Below, in pieces: positions 17,505 through 26,492 of a DNA stretch of 64,000 nt (position 1 is the stretch's first letter; every line of letters starts with the position of its first letter). The stretch comes from Mucilaginibacter_A sp050955045. GTDB taxonomy: Bacteria > Bacteroidota > Bacteroidia > Sphingobacteriales > Sphingobacteriaceae. The DNA lies in contig JBPBQV010000036.1 of assembly GCA_050955045.1 (NCBI GenBank), positions 1 to 64,000 on the forward strand, read 5' to 3'. The translations under genes were made by a program, and so were the position numbers. Below the pieces are notes generated by a model. It was not told the origin of the DNA. It searched no databases and saw only the letters and a list, made by a program, of their open reading frames with translations.

Positions 17505-17512
17505 CAAATTTA
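17505..17512 (-). promoter_or_regulatory. -7 element abutting the ispH start
   Basis: The - strand reads TAAATTTG, then CATT, then the ATG at 17500. Transcription from the usual distance would start at or near the A of the ATG. Confidence 0.45.
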
Positions 17513-17544
17513 ACGTTAAATGCTGGATTTAAGTTCTTTAATTA

Positions 17545-18177
17545 TCAGGCAAAATTCAAAACTGCAAAAAATACAAATTGGATTAGTAGCAAAACTGGCG
17601 CAACCCAATTTTGGTTTTTAAAGTTGAATTGCTGGAATATGGTAAGTAAAAAAACACTCATCAACAACCAGCACACATAATTTTTTAAAGGAATTTCAGT
17701 AGAAAACCAATGCCAGTAATCAAACCGAATGGCAACCGGCTCAATCAGTAAATCTAGCAAAACCAACAAAACTGCACCTGACAATATTTTAGTCCATGCT
17801 GTTTTTATCGGTAGTTTTTGTGTGAGAACACCTGTTGCATAAATCAGTAAAAACCAGTTTATGCCAATCATCAACGGAATTTCATCCACCTTAAAACCTA
17901 AAGTTGCACCGTAAGCGTAATGACCAAAAAGCCATTGTTTGTGCACGCCAATCCACTCGGCAGCAAAACCAAGTGCCATAATTATACCGATGAAAGAAGC
18001 AAATTTTAAGTTGCGTTCCTGATGATTTATAAGCACCAAAAACAGCATCAGCAACAAATGAAACGGCACGATTTGCAAAAAAAGTGGCCGTAAAAAAGGT
18101 ATTAGAAAACCAATCAATCCAACCAAATGGAATAGAATTACTAGAAAAATAGAAATACGGGCTTTACTCAAATTCAA
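17545..18177 (-). CDS. CruF-like carotenoid 1',2'-hydratase (DUF422)
   Basis: A 210-residue polytopic membrane protein with about six helices and the DUF422 landmarks FAAEWIGVHKQWLFGHYAYG, PLMIGINWFLL and LLDLLIEPVAIRFDYWHW. DUF422 proteins of the CruF type hydrate the psi end of gamma-carotene-like pigments, creating the 1'-hydroxyl that can be glycosylated. It overlaps the glycosyltransferase gene by 4 bases. Exact repeat copy at 17796-17809; near-copies at 18035-18048 and 18089-18102. Confidence 0.82.
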   Translation of the reverse strand: MNLSKARISIFLVILFHLVGLIGFLIPFLRPLFLQIVPFHLLLMLFLVLINHQERNLKFASFIGIIMALGFAAEWIGVHKQWLFGHYAYGATLGFKVDEIPLMIGINWFLLIYATGVLTQKLPIKTAWTKILSGAVLLVLLDLLIEPVAIRFDYWHWFSTEIPLKNYVCWLLMSVFLLTIFQQFNFKNQNWVAPVLLLIQFVFFAVLNFA

Positions 18178-19265
18178 ACTTTTCTCCCTTTCCAGGTGGT
18201 AGTTTTGGTGAGATATTTCTTGACGGCTAAATGTGCTACAATTACCAAACTAATCATTTGCAGCGGATGCAGCAGGATATTGTAAAATGGATTTTGTCCG
18301 GATGATAATGATATCATCACGCGTGTAAGTACAATCAGCGAAATCATCATCAAAGAAAGCTGCAAGGGCAAAGTTAAGCCAATCAAAATTGGTCCGCCGA
18401 TAATAAAAACGACATAGAACAAAAACATAATTACGCTATAATTAAAAGGTGCCAGAAAATTTTTACTGAAACCATAAATTGCTTCCTTGTAATTGTTGTA
18501 CATGCGGCAGCGAATTAAACCGTTGGCCAGTAAACCTTCGCCTTTTAGTTTTTCCTGCTTTACACATTTCATAATTTCTACATCTTCTACCACCTGATTT
18601 TTTACTTTTTGATGCCATTGATGTTTGCGGTATTGCTCTGCATCAAAAAACATAAACTGACCACTTGCAGCAGCAAATGCAGGATTTGTAGAAAGATAAA
18701 TCAGGCGCAACGGCAGCAAATTCAGCAACATGTAGTGCATCAGCGGAACAACTAATTTTTCGCCCAAAGTAACCATTACCTGGTTGGTAAAAAGACTGAG
18801 CAAAGCCAAGCGGTGCACTTTTATACGATAAATAGAACTGTTAATCAGGTCGTCGTCAATTTCTTCATCAGCATCTAAAAACAGCAAATATTTCCCTATT
18901 GCCTGTTGCGCCAACTGGTAACAGGCAAAGTTTTTTCCCAGCCAGCCAGAAGGCAAAGGTTTGCCGCTGATAATTTTGAAAGCTGCGTTGTTCAAAGCAA
19001 AATCTGCACACAATTGATACGTTTGATCGCTGGAATGATCATCCAAAATAATCACTTCTATATTTTTATAATTCTGATTTTTAATGGATTGTAGTAACGT
19101 GAGAATATTTCTTTCCTCATCCCGTGCCGGAATCAAAATGGAAACCAGATCATGATATTGGTGAGATACTTTGGTGAGTTTTGGGTTAGAAATAAAGTTG
19201 AAAAGCGTGACGCAAAAGCGCAAAATCAGAAAAAAATAGATGAGGTAACAAAACAGAATAGCCAT
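18174..19265 (-). CDS. Membrane glycosyltransferase family 2, probably carotenoid-specific
   Basis: A 363-residue GT2 enzyme: one N-terminal membrane helix, the GT-A domain with VSILIPARDEERNI, ILDDHSSDQT and the metal-binding LFLDADEEID, then three or four C-terminal helices. The catalytic region VVEDVEIMKC fits the ED motif of processive-like GT2 enzymes. Position between the CruF-like hydratase and two acyltransferases suggests it glycosylates the hydroxycarotenoid (CruC-like role; inference). It overlaps the hydratase gene (4 bases) and the next acyltransferase (1 base). Confidence 0.82.
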   Translation of the reverse strand: MAILFCYLIYFFLILRFCVTLFNFISNPKLTKVSHQYHDLVSILIPARDEERNILTLLQSIKNQNYKNIEVIILDDHSSDQTYQLCADFALNNAAFKIISGKPLPSGWLGKNFACYQLAQQAIGKYLLFLDADEEIDDDLINSSIYRIKVHRLALLSLFTNQVMVTLGEKLVVPLMHYMLLNLLPLRLIYLSTNPAFAAASGQFMFFDAEQYRKHQWHQKVKNQVVEDVEIMKCVKQEKLKGEGLLANGLIRCRMYNNYKEAIYGFSKNFLAPFNYSVIMFLFYVVFIIGGPILIGLTLPLQLSLMMISLIVLTRVMISLSSGQNPFYNILLHPLQMISLVIVAHLAVKKYLTKTTTWKGRKV

Positions 19266-19888
19266 TATTTAACAATTGCAGTTTGCACTATTTTTGATTG
19301 ATGATAGTGTTGCTGATATGACAATTGAACAGCTGCAAGGTTGGCAAAGTTTGCAACTTCTTCCGTTTTGAGGTAAATAAAAGCGGTTGGTTTAGGTTCC
19401 GAAAAATGTTCCATAAAAGAAGCAGCAAAAACATACTGAAACTTCTGATTGCTCATTTCGATTATTTTCCCTAATCCTTTTTCAAAACTAACCGTGTTTG
19501 TAAAGTTGGAACTGAGGTTTCCCTGCGGAAAAATCAGCAGTAAATTTTGCGGATCGTTTAATAAATTGCCGGCATATTTTAAGGTTTCCAAAATACTTCT
19601 TGAACCTTTGGAAACGGAAAAAGAACCAACGTATTTTAAAAATCCGTGTTTGATGATTGTTTCTTCCAAAATCATCACATGAAATTTCTTTTTAAAAAGT
19701 AATTTATTGAGATGAAAAAGTAAAAATCCATCCCACCAGCTGTAATGATTTGCAATAAGTAAAACAGATTTGTCGGAATTGATTGCTATCGGATTATACT
19801 CGATTTTGTAAAAATGCTTTTTTACGCGGCGCGAAATATACCAGGAAAAAAAGTTAAACTTCAACCAATTATCTCTATTCCTGACCAT
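19265..19888 (-). CDS. PlsC-type acyltransferase 1
   Basis: A 207-residue lysophospholipid-acyltransferase-like protein. The HX4D motif is NHYSWWDG (about residues 47-54) and the glycerophosphate-binding block is LLIFPQGNLS. It is 35-40% similar by eye to the next gene upstream, so the two are tandem paralogues. In this cluster an attractive role is acylation of a carotenoid glycoside, as CruD or CrtO do elsewhere; phospholipid acylation is the alternative. A near-copy of the repeat is at 19412-19425. Confidence 0.8.
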   Translation of the reverse strand: MVRNRDNWLKFNFFSWYISRRVKKHFYKIEYNPIAINSDKSVLLIANHYSWWDGFLLFHLNKLLFKKKFHVMILEETIIKHGFLKYVGSFSVSKGSRSILETLKYAGNLLNDPQNLLLIFPQGNLSSNFTNTVSFEKGLGKIIEMSNQKFQYVFAASFMEHFSEPKPTAFIYLKTEEVANFANLAAVQLSYQQHYHQSKIVQTAIVK

Positions 19889-19900
19889 GCTGTTTTTACC
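19887..19900 (+). repeat. Dispersed repeat at an acyltransferase start
   Basis: ATGCTGTTTTTACC, then GAT and ACTTTTTTAG. Its first two bases overlap the start codon (ATG complement at 19886-19888), so it lies just upstream of acyltransferase 1. A shortened copy (ATACTTTTTTAG) follows in the same orientation at 19902. Confidence 0.85.
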
Positions 19901-19909
19901 GATACTTTT

Positions 19910-20536
19910 TTAGTGACTAACGTTGATTTGATTTTTTAAGGCTTGCTGATGAAAATCGTTGATTTGTCTAGACAATCTTTCCAAATTAAACTCGTGGTTT
20001 GTACCGCAATCCAGCAAATGGAAATAAGCAGTTGGTTTAAAACTCTCAAAATAATCAACCAAAACCGAACAATATATAATCTGGCAATTTCCCTTAATAT
20101 TTTTAACCAGATAACTGATTCCTTTTTCAATTCTGATTTCGGTACTATGATTTGATTCCAGCGCACCTTGCGGAAAAACTGTTACCGCATGATCAGGTTG
20201 ATCTAATTGCAAAGCTGCATATTTCATTGAAGTCAGCATATCCCGAGAAGTTCGGCTGATGGAAAACGAACCTAGCTTCCGTAGCCACATTCTTTTTTGC
20301 AAATGATCTTCCTGCATCATGGTAAAAATTTTTTTGCGGAAGATAAAATGAATCAGATAAGCGCCCATAAAACCATCCCACCAACTAAAATGATTGCATA
20401 AAAGAAGTACAGAATGGTTTGGCTTTATCTCAATTTGATTATATAAAGTTAACGCCCGAAAGCTTTTCAGCATTCGCCAACGCATAAAAGGCAAAAAATA
20501 TTTGTAAAATAACGGATGCCTTTTGCTGGTGATCAT
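19910..20536 (-). CDS. PlsC-type acyltransferase 2
   Basis: A 208-residue paralogue of the downstream acyltransferase, with HX4D as NHFSWWDG (about 48-55) and the VTVFPQGALES block. Both proteins share the SxSRxxRxML-like GSFSISRTSRDML segment. It overlaps the upstream alpha/beta hydrolase gene by 4 bases. Two acyltransferases side by side could give different acyl specificities. A near-copy of the repeat, CATAAAAGAAGTAC, is at 20397-20410. Confidence 0.8.
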   Translation of the reverse strand: MITSKRHPLFYKYFLPFMRWRMLKSFRALTLYNQIEIKPNHSVLLLCNHFSWWDGFMGAYLIHFIFRKKIFTMMQEDHLQKRMWLRKLGSFSISRTSRDMLTSMKYAALQLDQPDHAVTVFPQGALESNHSTEIRIEKGISYLVKNIKGNCQIIYCSVLVDYFESFKPTAYFHLLDCGTNHEFNLERLSRQINDFHQQALKNQINVSH

Positions 20537-21351
20537 GCGGTTTGTTTAGCCATGTATTTGTCCAACTCGGCAGTTACCAGCCAATGGCCTAAAGGTAAAA
20601 CATGCAACTCCGGCTGATTTAATAAAGAAAGCAATTTTTTGCTATTGCTTATAGGAAATAAATCATCGTACTGGCCAAAATATAAACGGCAACGGATGTG
20701 GTTTTGGTTAATTAATAAAGCAATTTGCGCAATATTTGGATGAATGTTTTTAATGTAATTGATGGTAAAATAAGCGTTTAACCGCTTTTGTGGTGTATCA
20801 ATTTCGCGCGAGGCAATAGCGTATAAACTTTGATCAATTATCCTGAAAAACATAATCAATTTCAAAGCACTCAGCATCATCCAACTACTATAAGTAAGTT
20901 TTTTAAACAACATTTTGCCGATAATAGAAGCACGCAAAATTTGAAAACCTTTATGCGGAACCAATCCATCGGGAGCCAGCAAAATAATTTCATCTACCAA
21001 TGATGCAAAATTTTCTACTAAAAACAAAGCCATGTTTGCACCGATTGAATATCCTAACAAAGAAAACCGCTGCTGGCCAAATTGTTTAAACCAGGTATCA
21101 ACATAAGCTTTTAAAAACTCCGGCTGCATTCCGCTTATTACTGATGCTTCTTTTACCTCATATAAAGTGGTTGCGCCGTGAAAAAAATGGTCGAAACCGA
21201 TGATCCGGTATTCTTTGAGTAAAGATTGTTCTAATACATCAAACTGCTTCCCGGTTAACCCGTAACCATGAAACGCAAAAAGCAACTTTTTGCCGCTGCC
21301 ATATTCGTGATAATGTACTTTACCTAAACCCTCAATCTCCAAAAAACCCAT
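20533..21351 (-). CDS. Alpha/beta hydrolase
   Basis: A 272-residue alpha/beta-fold hydrolase. HGYG supplies the oxyanion region (about residue 28), LGYSIGANMA is the nucleophile elbow (Ser about 100), and GQYDDLFP and LPLGHWLV provide the likely Asp and His. The substrate is unknown. It is the first gene of a tightly overlapping set with the two acyltransferases, glycosyltransferase and CruF-like gene, so a role in the same lipid/pigment pathway is plausible. Exact repeat copy at 21144-21157. Confidence 0.82.
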   Translation of the reverse strand: MGFLEIEGLGKVHYHEYGSGKKLLFAFHGYGLTGKQFDVLEQSLLKEYRIIGFDHFFHGATTLYEVKEASVISGMQPEFLKAYVDTWFKQFGQQRFSLLGYSIGANMALFLVENFASLVDEIILLAPDGLVPHKGFQILRASIIGKMLFKKLTYSSWMMLSALKLIMFFRIIDQSLYAIASREIDTPQKRLNAYFTINYIKNIHPNIAQIALLINQNHIRCRLYFGQYDDLFPISNSKKLLSLLNQPELHVLPLGHWLVTAELDKYMAKQTA

Positions 21352-21418
21352 AGTAGCAAGTATAGTTATTTTTTAAAAACGGTAAAAAAACTTAACCTTC
21401 AAAATATATAAAAAAACA

Positions 21419-21448
21419 AAGGGCCGTTGTTTTTCAACAACAGCCCTT
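21419..21448 (-). terminator. Intrinsic terminator of the DUF892 gene
   Basis: AAGGGCCGTTGTT pairs with AACAACAGCCCTT (one mismatch). On the - strand the stem is followed by TTTGTTTTTTT. Confidence 0.8.
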
Positions 21449-21465
21449 GATTTTTTAAGAAAAGA

Positions 21466-22017
21466 TTATTCTTTTTCTTTAGATGCAGAAATATTTACGC
21501 CACCTTCTGCAATTTCACTTAACAGTTTATCGGCATTTTTCTCTTCTGCAAGCGTTTCTTCCAGCAATTTTTTTGCTTCTTCATAACCTAAAACACCAGC
21601 AAGCGTTTTCAGCGTTCCGTAAGTTGCAATTTCGTAATGTTCGCATTTTTGAGCAGCCGAAATCAAAGCAACATCACGCACTTCTGTTCCTTCTTCTGTG
21701 TCGCTTAACAATTCTTCGGCTTCTTTCAATAAGCCGTTCATTGCTTCGCATTTTTTTGCTTCGGCTTCTTCGCCAACAGATTTAAAAACTTGTTCTAAGC
21801 GTGCAATTTGTCCTTCTGTTTCTGAAAGATGTGTTGTAAAAGCATTTTTCAATTTGTCAGACGTAGAACCATCAGCTAATTTTTTTAAACCTTTAACTAA
21901 ATGTTTTTCAGCCCAATAAATATCTTTTAGCTCATCTACAAATAATACTTTTAAAGAATTTTCTTCTTCTGGTGTACGTTCTATTAAAGAAACGATTTTT
22001 GATTTTAATGTTGACAT
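21466..22017 (-). CDS. Ferritin-like DUF892 (YciE/YciF family) stress protein
   Basis: A 183-residue four-helix protein of the DUF892 family. It opens MSTLKSKIVSLIERTPEEEN, then LFVDELKDIYWAEKHLVKGL, typical of YciF/YciE proteins. Glu and His residues in the helices (for example QKCEHYEIATYG) fit the ferritin-like metal site. These proteins are associated with stress responses in enterobacteria; the activity is unknown. ATG 22017 is preferred over 22050 because it matches the family N-terminus. Confidence 0.87.
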   Translation of the reverse strand: MSTLKSKIVSLIERTPEEENSLKVLFVDELKDIYWAEKHLVKGLKKLADGSTSDKLKNAFTTHLSETEGQIARLEQVFKSVGEEAEAKKCEAMNGLLKEAEELLSDTEEGTEVRDVALISAAQKCEHYEIATYGTLKTLAGVLGYEEAKKLLEETLAEEKNADKLLSEIAEGGVNISASKEKE

Positions 22018-22072
22018 GAGTTTAAATTTGTTTTGTTTACGAAGATACAAACATCAGCAAAAAATATTTATT

Positions 22073-23548
22073 TTAGTTATCAACCCAATCACCCACAATT
22101 TTTGCAGATAATAACGCCAGCGGAATCCCGCCGCCCGGATGCACACTTCCACCGCAAAAAAACAGGTTTTTAACTTTGGAAGATTTGTTGGAATGACGCA
22201 AAAATGCAGCAAACTGACTATTGGAACTGTTGCCGTAAAGCGAGCCCTGGTAAGAAGAAGTTTTACTTTCGATGCTTCTTGGATCTAAAATGCTTTCGCA
22301 AACAATCAATTTATTAATATCTTCTCCTAAAGCTTTTGATAATTTTTGGATAATGTTTTTACGTGCTTCTGCAATTAATTCGTCCCAGTTTTGGTCTTGG
22401 TTTGATGGAACATTAATCATCGTAAACCAGTTTTCGCAACCTTGCGGCGCATCTTTAGCTTCATATTTCGAACTGATGTTGAGGTAAATTGTAGGATCGC
22501 TGCTGATGTTTTTTTCTTTCCAAATATGTTCAAATTCCTGCTTATAATTTCCGCTAAAAAAAATATTATGCAAATCCAGCTGCGGAAAAGTTTTTTGAAT
22601 TCCCCAATAAAAAATCAGGGCAGAACTACTTCGCTCTTGTTGTAAAACCCGTTTTGGCGTTAATTCCGGATAATCGGCCAGCAGTTTTTTGTAAGTAAAA
22701 TAAACATCCGCATTAGAAATAATTATATCCGCAGGTACAAATCCCCGATCATTGCTCTCCACTCCTTTCACTTTATTCTTTTCGATCACAATTTTCTCTA
22801 CCGCAGAATTGTAATGAAATTTTACACCCAGCCTTTCTGCCAGCGCAACTAAAGCTAACGTGATCTGATAAATACCGCCATCCGGAAAATAAGCACCAAA
22901 ATGCTGCTCCAGATGTGGAATTACGTTTAAAGTTGCCGGCGCTTTATATGGATTTGAACCGTTGTAGGTAGCAAACCGATCAGCATATTGCACCATTTTT
23001 TGATCGGTAAAAAAAGCATTATTCGCCTGATGCATCGAACGGAAAGCATCAATTTGCGGTAAGCGTAAAACCGATTTTAAAGTTTTAAAACTGAGGTAAG
23101 TAGATAACCGATGTAACGATTTTTCCAGAAAAACATGGTTCGTGATCTGATAAATCCGCTTACTATTTTGAAGATATTTTCTGATCGTTTCCGGCTGATC
23201 GGTTGTTTTTTTACTGATTTCTACAGCAAAAGCTTTCTCATTGCTTAAAGCATTTAGCTGCGTACCATCTTCATAAAAATAACGGCAAACCAAATCTAAC
23301 TTTTGATAGGTAAAAGAAGCATTTGGGTTTTCTCCGGCCAATTCAAATAATTCGTCCACATATTGCGGCATCGTGAACAAACTTGGCCCGGCATCAAACC
23401 GAAATCCATTTTGTGTAATTTCAGCAAGTTTTCCTCCAGGATAACTGTTTGCTTCAAAGACTTCCACCTCAAAACCCTTTACTGCCAGTCGAATAGCAGT
23501 TGCAATTCCGGCAATTCCGGCACCAATTATGATAACTTTTTTGGGCAT
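22073..23548 (-). CDS. crtI: CrtI-type phytoene desaturase
   Basis: A 491-residue FAD-dependent amine-oxidase-fold enzyme. The N-terminus has IIGAGIAGIATAIRL and NSYPGGKLAE; DAGPSLFTMP follows. The C-terminal bacterial carotenoid dehydrogenase signature is read as FFCGGSVHPGGGIPLALLSA. It would introduce double bases from phytoene towards lycopene; members of this family also include CrtD-type desaturases, so phytoene specificity is not certain. It lies a few kb upstream of the glycosylation/hydration genes. Exact repeat copies at 23006-23019 and 23309-23322. Confidence 0.9.
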   Translation of the reverse strand: MPKKVIIIGAGIAGIATAIRLAVKGFEVEVFEANSYPGGKLAEITQNGFRFDAGPSLFTMPQYVDELFELAGENPNASFTYQKLDLVCRYFYEDGTQLNALSNEKAFAVEISKKTTDQPETIRKYLQNSKRIYQITNHVFLEKSLHRLSTYLSFKTLKSVLRLPQIDAFRSMHQANNAFFTDQKMVQYADRFATYNGSNPYKAPATLNVIPHLEQHFGAYFPDGGIYQITLALVALAERLGVKFHYNSAVEKIVIEKNKVKGVESNDRGFVPADIIISNADVYFTYKKLLADYPELTPKRVLQQERSSSALIFYWGIQKTFPQLDLHNIFFSGNYKQEFEHIWKEKNISSDPTIYLNISSKYEAKDAPQGCENWFTMINVPSNQDQNWDELIAEARKNIIQKLSKALGEDINKLIVCESILDPRSIESKTSSYQGSLYGNSSNSQFAAFLRHSNKSSKVKNLFFCGGSVHPGGGIPLALLSAKIVGDWVDN

Positions 23549-23629
23549 TCAGGTACTGGGTTTGAGGTATCAGGAAACGCAAATATAGTTCAACAAAAAA
23601 GCAGAACCGTTATGGATCCTGCTTTTCGA

Positions 23630-23643
23630 ATACTGTTTTTATC
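23630..23643 (+). repeat. Dispersed repeat, intergenic copy
   Basis: ATACTGTTTTTATC, then AGT and GTTTTTTTAG. It lies between the DJ-1-like and crtI genes, 10 bases after the former's stop on the - strand. Confidence 0.88.
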
Positions 23644-23652
23644 AGTGTTTTT

Positions 23653-24237
23653 TTAGATTTCCTGACCTGGAGAATGATGAACTTCTTCCACTTCATGCTG
23701 TCCTTCCAAAATCTCTTCAATTAATTTTTTGTTGAATGCCGGCAAATCTGCAGGTGTGCGGCTGGTTACCAAGCCTTTATCGGCAACAACTTCTTCGTCA
23801 ACCCAATTTACACCTGCATTTTTTAAATCGGTTTTTAAGGATGGATAAGAAGTCATTGTTCTGCCGCTGATCATGCCGGTTTCAATTAATGTTTGCGGAC
23901 CGTGGCAAATCGCTGCAACTGGTTTGCCTTCATCCAAAAATGCAGACACAAAAGCTACCGCATCTTTATCCTGACGCAATTTATCGGGGTTTAAAACACC
24001 GCCCGGAAGAACCAATGCGTCATAATCGTCCGGACTAACTTCGCTTAATTTTTTATCGGCAGTAACGGTAATTCCCCAGTTAGTTTGGTCCCACGCTTTG
24101 ATTTCGCCACCTTCAGGAGAAATGATATGAACAGTTGCTCCAGCATCTTTTAAAGCTTGCTGCGGACTGGTTAATTCTACTTGTTCAAAACCTTCTTCGG
24201 TTAAAATTGCTATTTTTTTATTACTTAAATCAGCCAT
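23653..24237 (-). CDS. DJ-1/PfpI family protein
   Basis: A 194-residue class I glutamine-amidotransferase-like protein. The nucleophile elbow is AAICHGPQTLIE (Cys about 107), and YDALVLPGGVLNPDKLRQD precedes it. It resembles PfpI/YhbO/YraA stress proteins (protease, deglycase or glyoxalase activities have been claimed for the family). It is a single leftward gene downstream of thrC, separated by a hairpin. Confidence 0.87.
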   Translation of the reverse strand: MADLSNKKIAILTEEGFEQVELTSPQQALKDAGATVHIISPEGGEIKAWDQTNWGITVTADKKLSEVSPDDYDALVLPGGVLNPDKLRQDKDAVAFVSAFLDEGKPVAAICHGPQTLIETGMISGRTMTSYPSLKTDLKNAGVNWVDEEVVADKGLVTSRTPADLPAFNKKLIEEILEGQHEVEEVHHSPGQEI

Positions 24238-24260
24238 GATATTTTAATTTATGTGCTTAA

Positions 24261-24283
24261 AGGAAGTAATTATATTACTTCCT
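24261..24283 (-). terminator. Hairpin after thrC, weak terminator
   Basis: AGGAAGTAAT and ATTACTTCCT form a perfect 10-base stem with a TAT loop. The following U run on the - strand is only CTTTAAG, so it may be an attenuator or processing site rather than a strong terminator. Confidence 0.4.
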
Positions 24284-24331
24284 GCTCTAAAAAACAGTCT
24301 TTTTAAAAGTTAGTTTTTAGTAAATTGAAAT

Positions 24332-25516
24332 TTAATTGTTGTTTCTTGCTATAATATTGTCCAAATATTTATAGCCTGTTCCGGTATTTAAAAACAATAC
24401 TTTTTCGTTTGTTGCAATCCAGCCAGATCCAATTAAATCTTGTGCTGCTTTCCAAACGGCTGCACCTTCCGGTGCCAACAAAACGCCTTTTTCGCGAGCA
24501 GCTTTTTTTGTAAAGTTGATGATGTCTTCCTCGCTTACCGAAACTGCTGTTCCGTTGGATTCCTTCAAAACTTCCATCATTAAATCCATCCCGAAAGGAA
24601 AAGGAACAGCCAAACCATTTGCCACAGAAGCTGCTGGAAGTTCGTATTCGTTTTTTTGTCCGATAAAAGAAGCATATACTTTAACAACTGGCTGGCATGC
24701 TTCGGATTGTACGGCAACCATACGTGGTAATTTCTCGCCAATCCAGCCCATTTGCTGCATTTCGCGGAAAGCTTTCCAGATGCCAATCAAACCTGTTCCG
24801 CCACCAGTTGGATACAAAATTACATCCGGCAACTGCCAGTCAAAATGTTCTGCAATTTCATAGCCCATGGTTTTTTTACCTTCAATCCGATAAGGTTCTT
24901 TTAAAGTAGAGATATCAAAAGCACCGGTTTCTTGTTTCAGTTCGGCTACTTTTTTGCCGCAATCGCTAATTAAACCATCAATCAAAATTACTTCCGCACC
25001 GTGCAATTCACATTCCTGGATAAAAATAGCAGGCGTATGGCTCGGCATCACAACCGTTGCTTTGATACCAGCTTTTGCACAAAAAACAGCCAGTGCACCG
25101 CCAGCATTTCCGGCAGTTGGCACGATGCAATGTGTAATCCCGAATTCTTTTGCTTTGGAAACCGCCATGCCAATTCCGCGCGCTTTAAAAGAGCCGGAAG
25201 GATTGTAGCTTTCATCTTTCAGATACAAGTCCACGTTTTCAAATTTTTCAAAAAAACGTGTAGGTGTATATCCTTCACCTAAAGAAACAATGTTCTCTGA
25301 TTCAAAAACGGGTAAAAACTCCTGATAACGCCACATATCCTGACGGCGGTTTTTCAATTCTTCTTTTTCTGGCGGAGCAGAAAAATCATATTCTACCAGA
25401 AAAGGTTTGGTGCAGCAGGGAGAAAAAGTATGAAGCTGGTGTATATCGTAACTTAATTTGCAATTAGAACAAATTAAATTTGTAGCGAGAGAAATGCTTT
25501 GGATTGTTGTTTGCAT
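24332..25516 (-). CDS. thrC: Threonine synthase
   Basis: A 394-residue PLP enzyme of fold type II. An N-terminal Cys cluster (LICSNCKLSYDIHQL and SPCC) resembles a small zinc site. The PLP lysine is in NPSGSFKARG, the phosphate loop in PTGGGTGLIG. It converts O-phosphohomoserine to threonine. asd of the same aspartate pathway lies 1 kb upstream, with a LysR gene between them. Other PLP lyases of this fold (for example threonine dehydratase) lack this N-terminus. Exact repeat copy at 24662-24675, in codons for CS-S-FIG. Confidence 0.85.
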   Translation of the reverse strand: MQTTIQSISLATNLICSNCKLSYDIHQLHTFSPCCTKPFLVEYDFSAPPEKEELKNRRQDMWRYQEFLPVFESENIVSLGEGYTPTRFFEKFENVDLYLKDESYNPSGSFKARGIGMAVSKAKEFGITHCIVPTAGNAGGALAVFCAKAGIKATVVMPSHTPAIFIQECELHGAEVILIDGLISDCGKKVAELKQETGAFDISTLKEPYRIEGKKTMGYEIAEHFDWQLPDVILYPTGGGTGLIGIWKAFREMQQMGWIGEKLPRMVAVQSEACQPVVKVYASFIGQKNEYELPAASVANGLAVPFPFGMDLMMEVLKESNGTAVSVSEEDIINFTKKAAREKGVLLAPEGAAVWKAAQDLIGSGWIATNEKVLFLNTGTGYKYLDNIIARNNN

Positions 25517-25582
25517 CTAACAAAAATACTTGCTTCATTATTACTAAGCATATATAATTATTGAATAACCTATAAGTTAAAG

Positions 25583-26476
25583 TTATATTGATTGCATACA
25601 ATACCGAATGAATTGCTTGGTCAAACCATATTCTTCGCTTCCTTTTCTTCGGATAAAATAAAATTCGCGTTTGATTTGTAAACCGGTAACCGGCACTTCT
25701 ACCAGTTCTCCTGAGTTCAATTCGCGCAAAATAGAAGGACGCGGCAAAAATCCGAGGCATTCATCGGCTAATAAAAAATTCTTTAATGCTTCGGTTCCGC
25801 CAAGCCTGATTTTTACCTTTAAATCTGAAGGTTTGAGGTGATGACCAGCCAGTTCATGCAATAGCGCATGTAATGTTCCCGAACCACGTTCGCGCAAGGC
25901 CAGCGGAATAGTTTTCAGTTCTGCTATCGTTAAACTTTTTCCAGTTAAAGTACTTTTTTTAGAACAAACAGCGATCACTTCATCGTTTAAAAAATGCTGG
26001 TAAGAAACGGTTGTGAGTTTGTTTTCTACTTCGATAATACCCAAATCTATTTCATGATTGAGCAAAGCGTTCATCACGTTTTCAGAATTCCGGTTGACCA
26101 ATTGTATATCAATATTTTTAAATTTTTCCTGAAAACCTGATAAAATTGAAGGCAAAACATACAGCGCAATTGTGGTACTGGCACCGAGTTTTAAAAAAGC
26201 GGAAGCATCTGCACCTTTACTTAGCGTTAACAGATCAAACTCAATCTTCTTTTCAATTTCCCGCGCTTCCAGCAAATACTGATACAATTTCTGTCCGGCT
26301 TCGGTAATTAAAATCGAATTTCCTTTGCGTTCAAACAAGGCTAATTTGTACTGTTCTTCCAGGATTTTAATCTGTTTACTTACCGCTGGCTGACTGATAA
26401 ATAAAGCTTTGGAAGCCTTAGAAAAGCTTAAATGAGCTGCTACTTCCAGAAAAATTCGATGCGTGATAGAGATCAT
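25583..26476 (-). CDS. LysR-type transcriptional regulator
   Basis: A 297-residue LysR protein. The winged helix-turn-helix is in residues 1-60 (HLSFSKASKALFISQPAVSK), followed by the linker helix and a periplasmic-binding-like effector domain (about 90-297). It sits between asd and thrC in the same direction; control of those amino-acid genes is possible but not shown. Its start codon abuts a dispersed-repeat copy. A one-mismatch copy, GTACTTTTTTTAGA, is at 25950-25963. Confidence 0.9.
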   Translation of the reverse strand: MISITHRIFLEVAAHLSFSKASKALFISQPAVSKQIKILEEQYKLALFERKGNSILITEAGQKLYQYLLEAREIEKKIEFDLLTLSKGADASAFLKLGASTTIALYVLPSILSGFQEKFKNIDIQLVNRNSENVMNALLNHEIDLGIIEVENKLTTVSYQHFLNDEVIAVCSKKSTLTGKSLTIAELKTIPLALRERGSGTLHALLHELAGHHLKPSDLKVKIRLGGTEALKNFLLADECLGFLPRPSILRELNSGELVEVPVTGLQIKREFYFIRRKGSEEYGLTKQFIRYCMQSI

Positions 26477-26488
26477 GCTGTTTTTATC
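26475..26488 (+). repeat. Dispersed repeat at the LysR start
   Basis: ATGCTGTTTTTATC, then GAC and TAAAAAAGG. Two bases overlap the LysR start codon; its AT tract is the T run of the asd terminator as read on the - strand. Confidence 0.9.
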
Positions 26489-26492
26489 GACT

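Noticed and set aside
19801..19835. ATGCTTTTTTACGC and similar shortened forms (also 44325) as repeat copies
   Set aside because: The T run is one or two bases short; counted neither as exact nor as one-mismatch.
22271..22284. ATGCTTCTTGGATC in crtI as a repeat copy
   Set aside because: It breaks the TTTTA tract, which is conserved in the other copies; likely chance.
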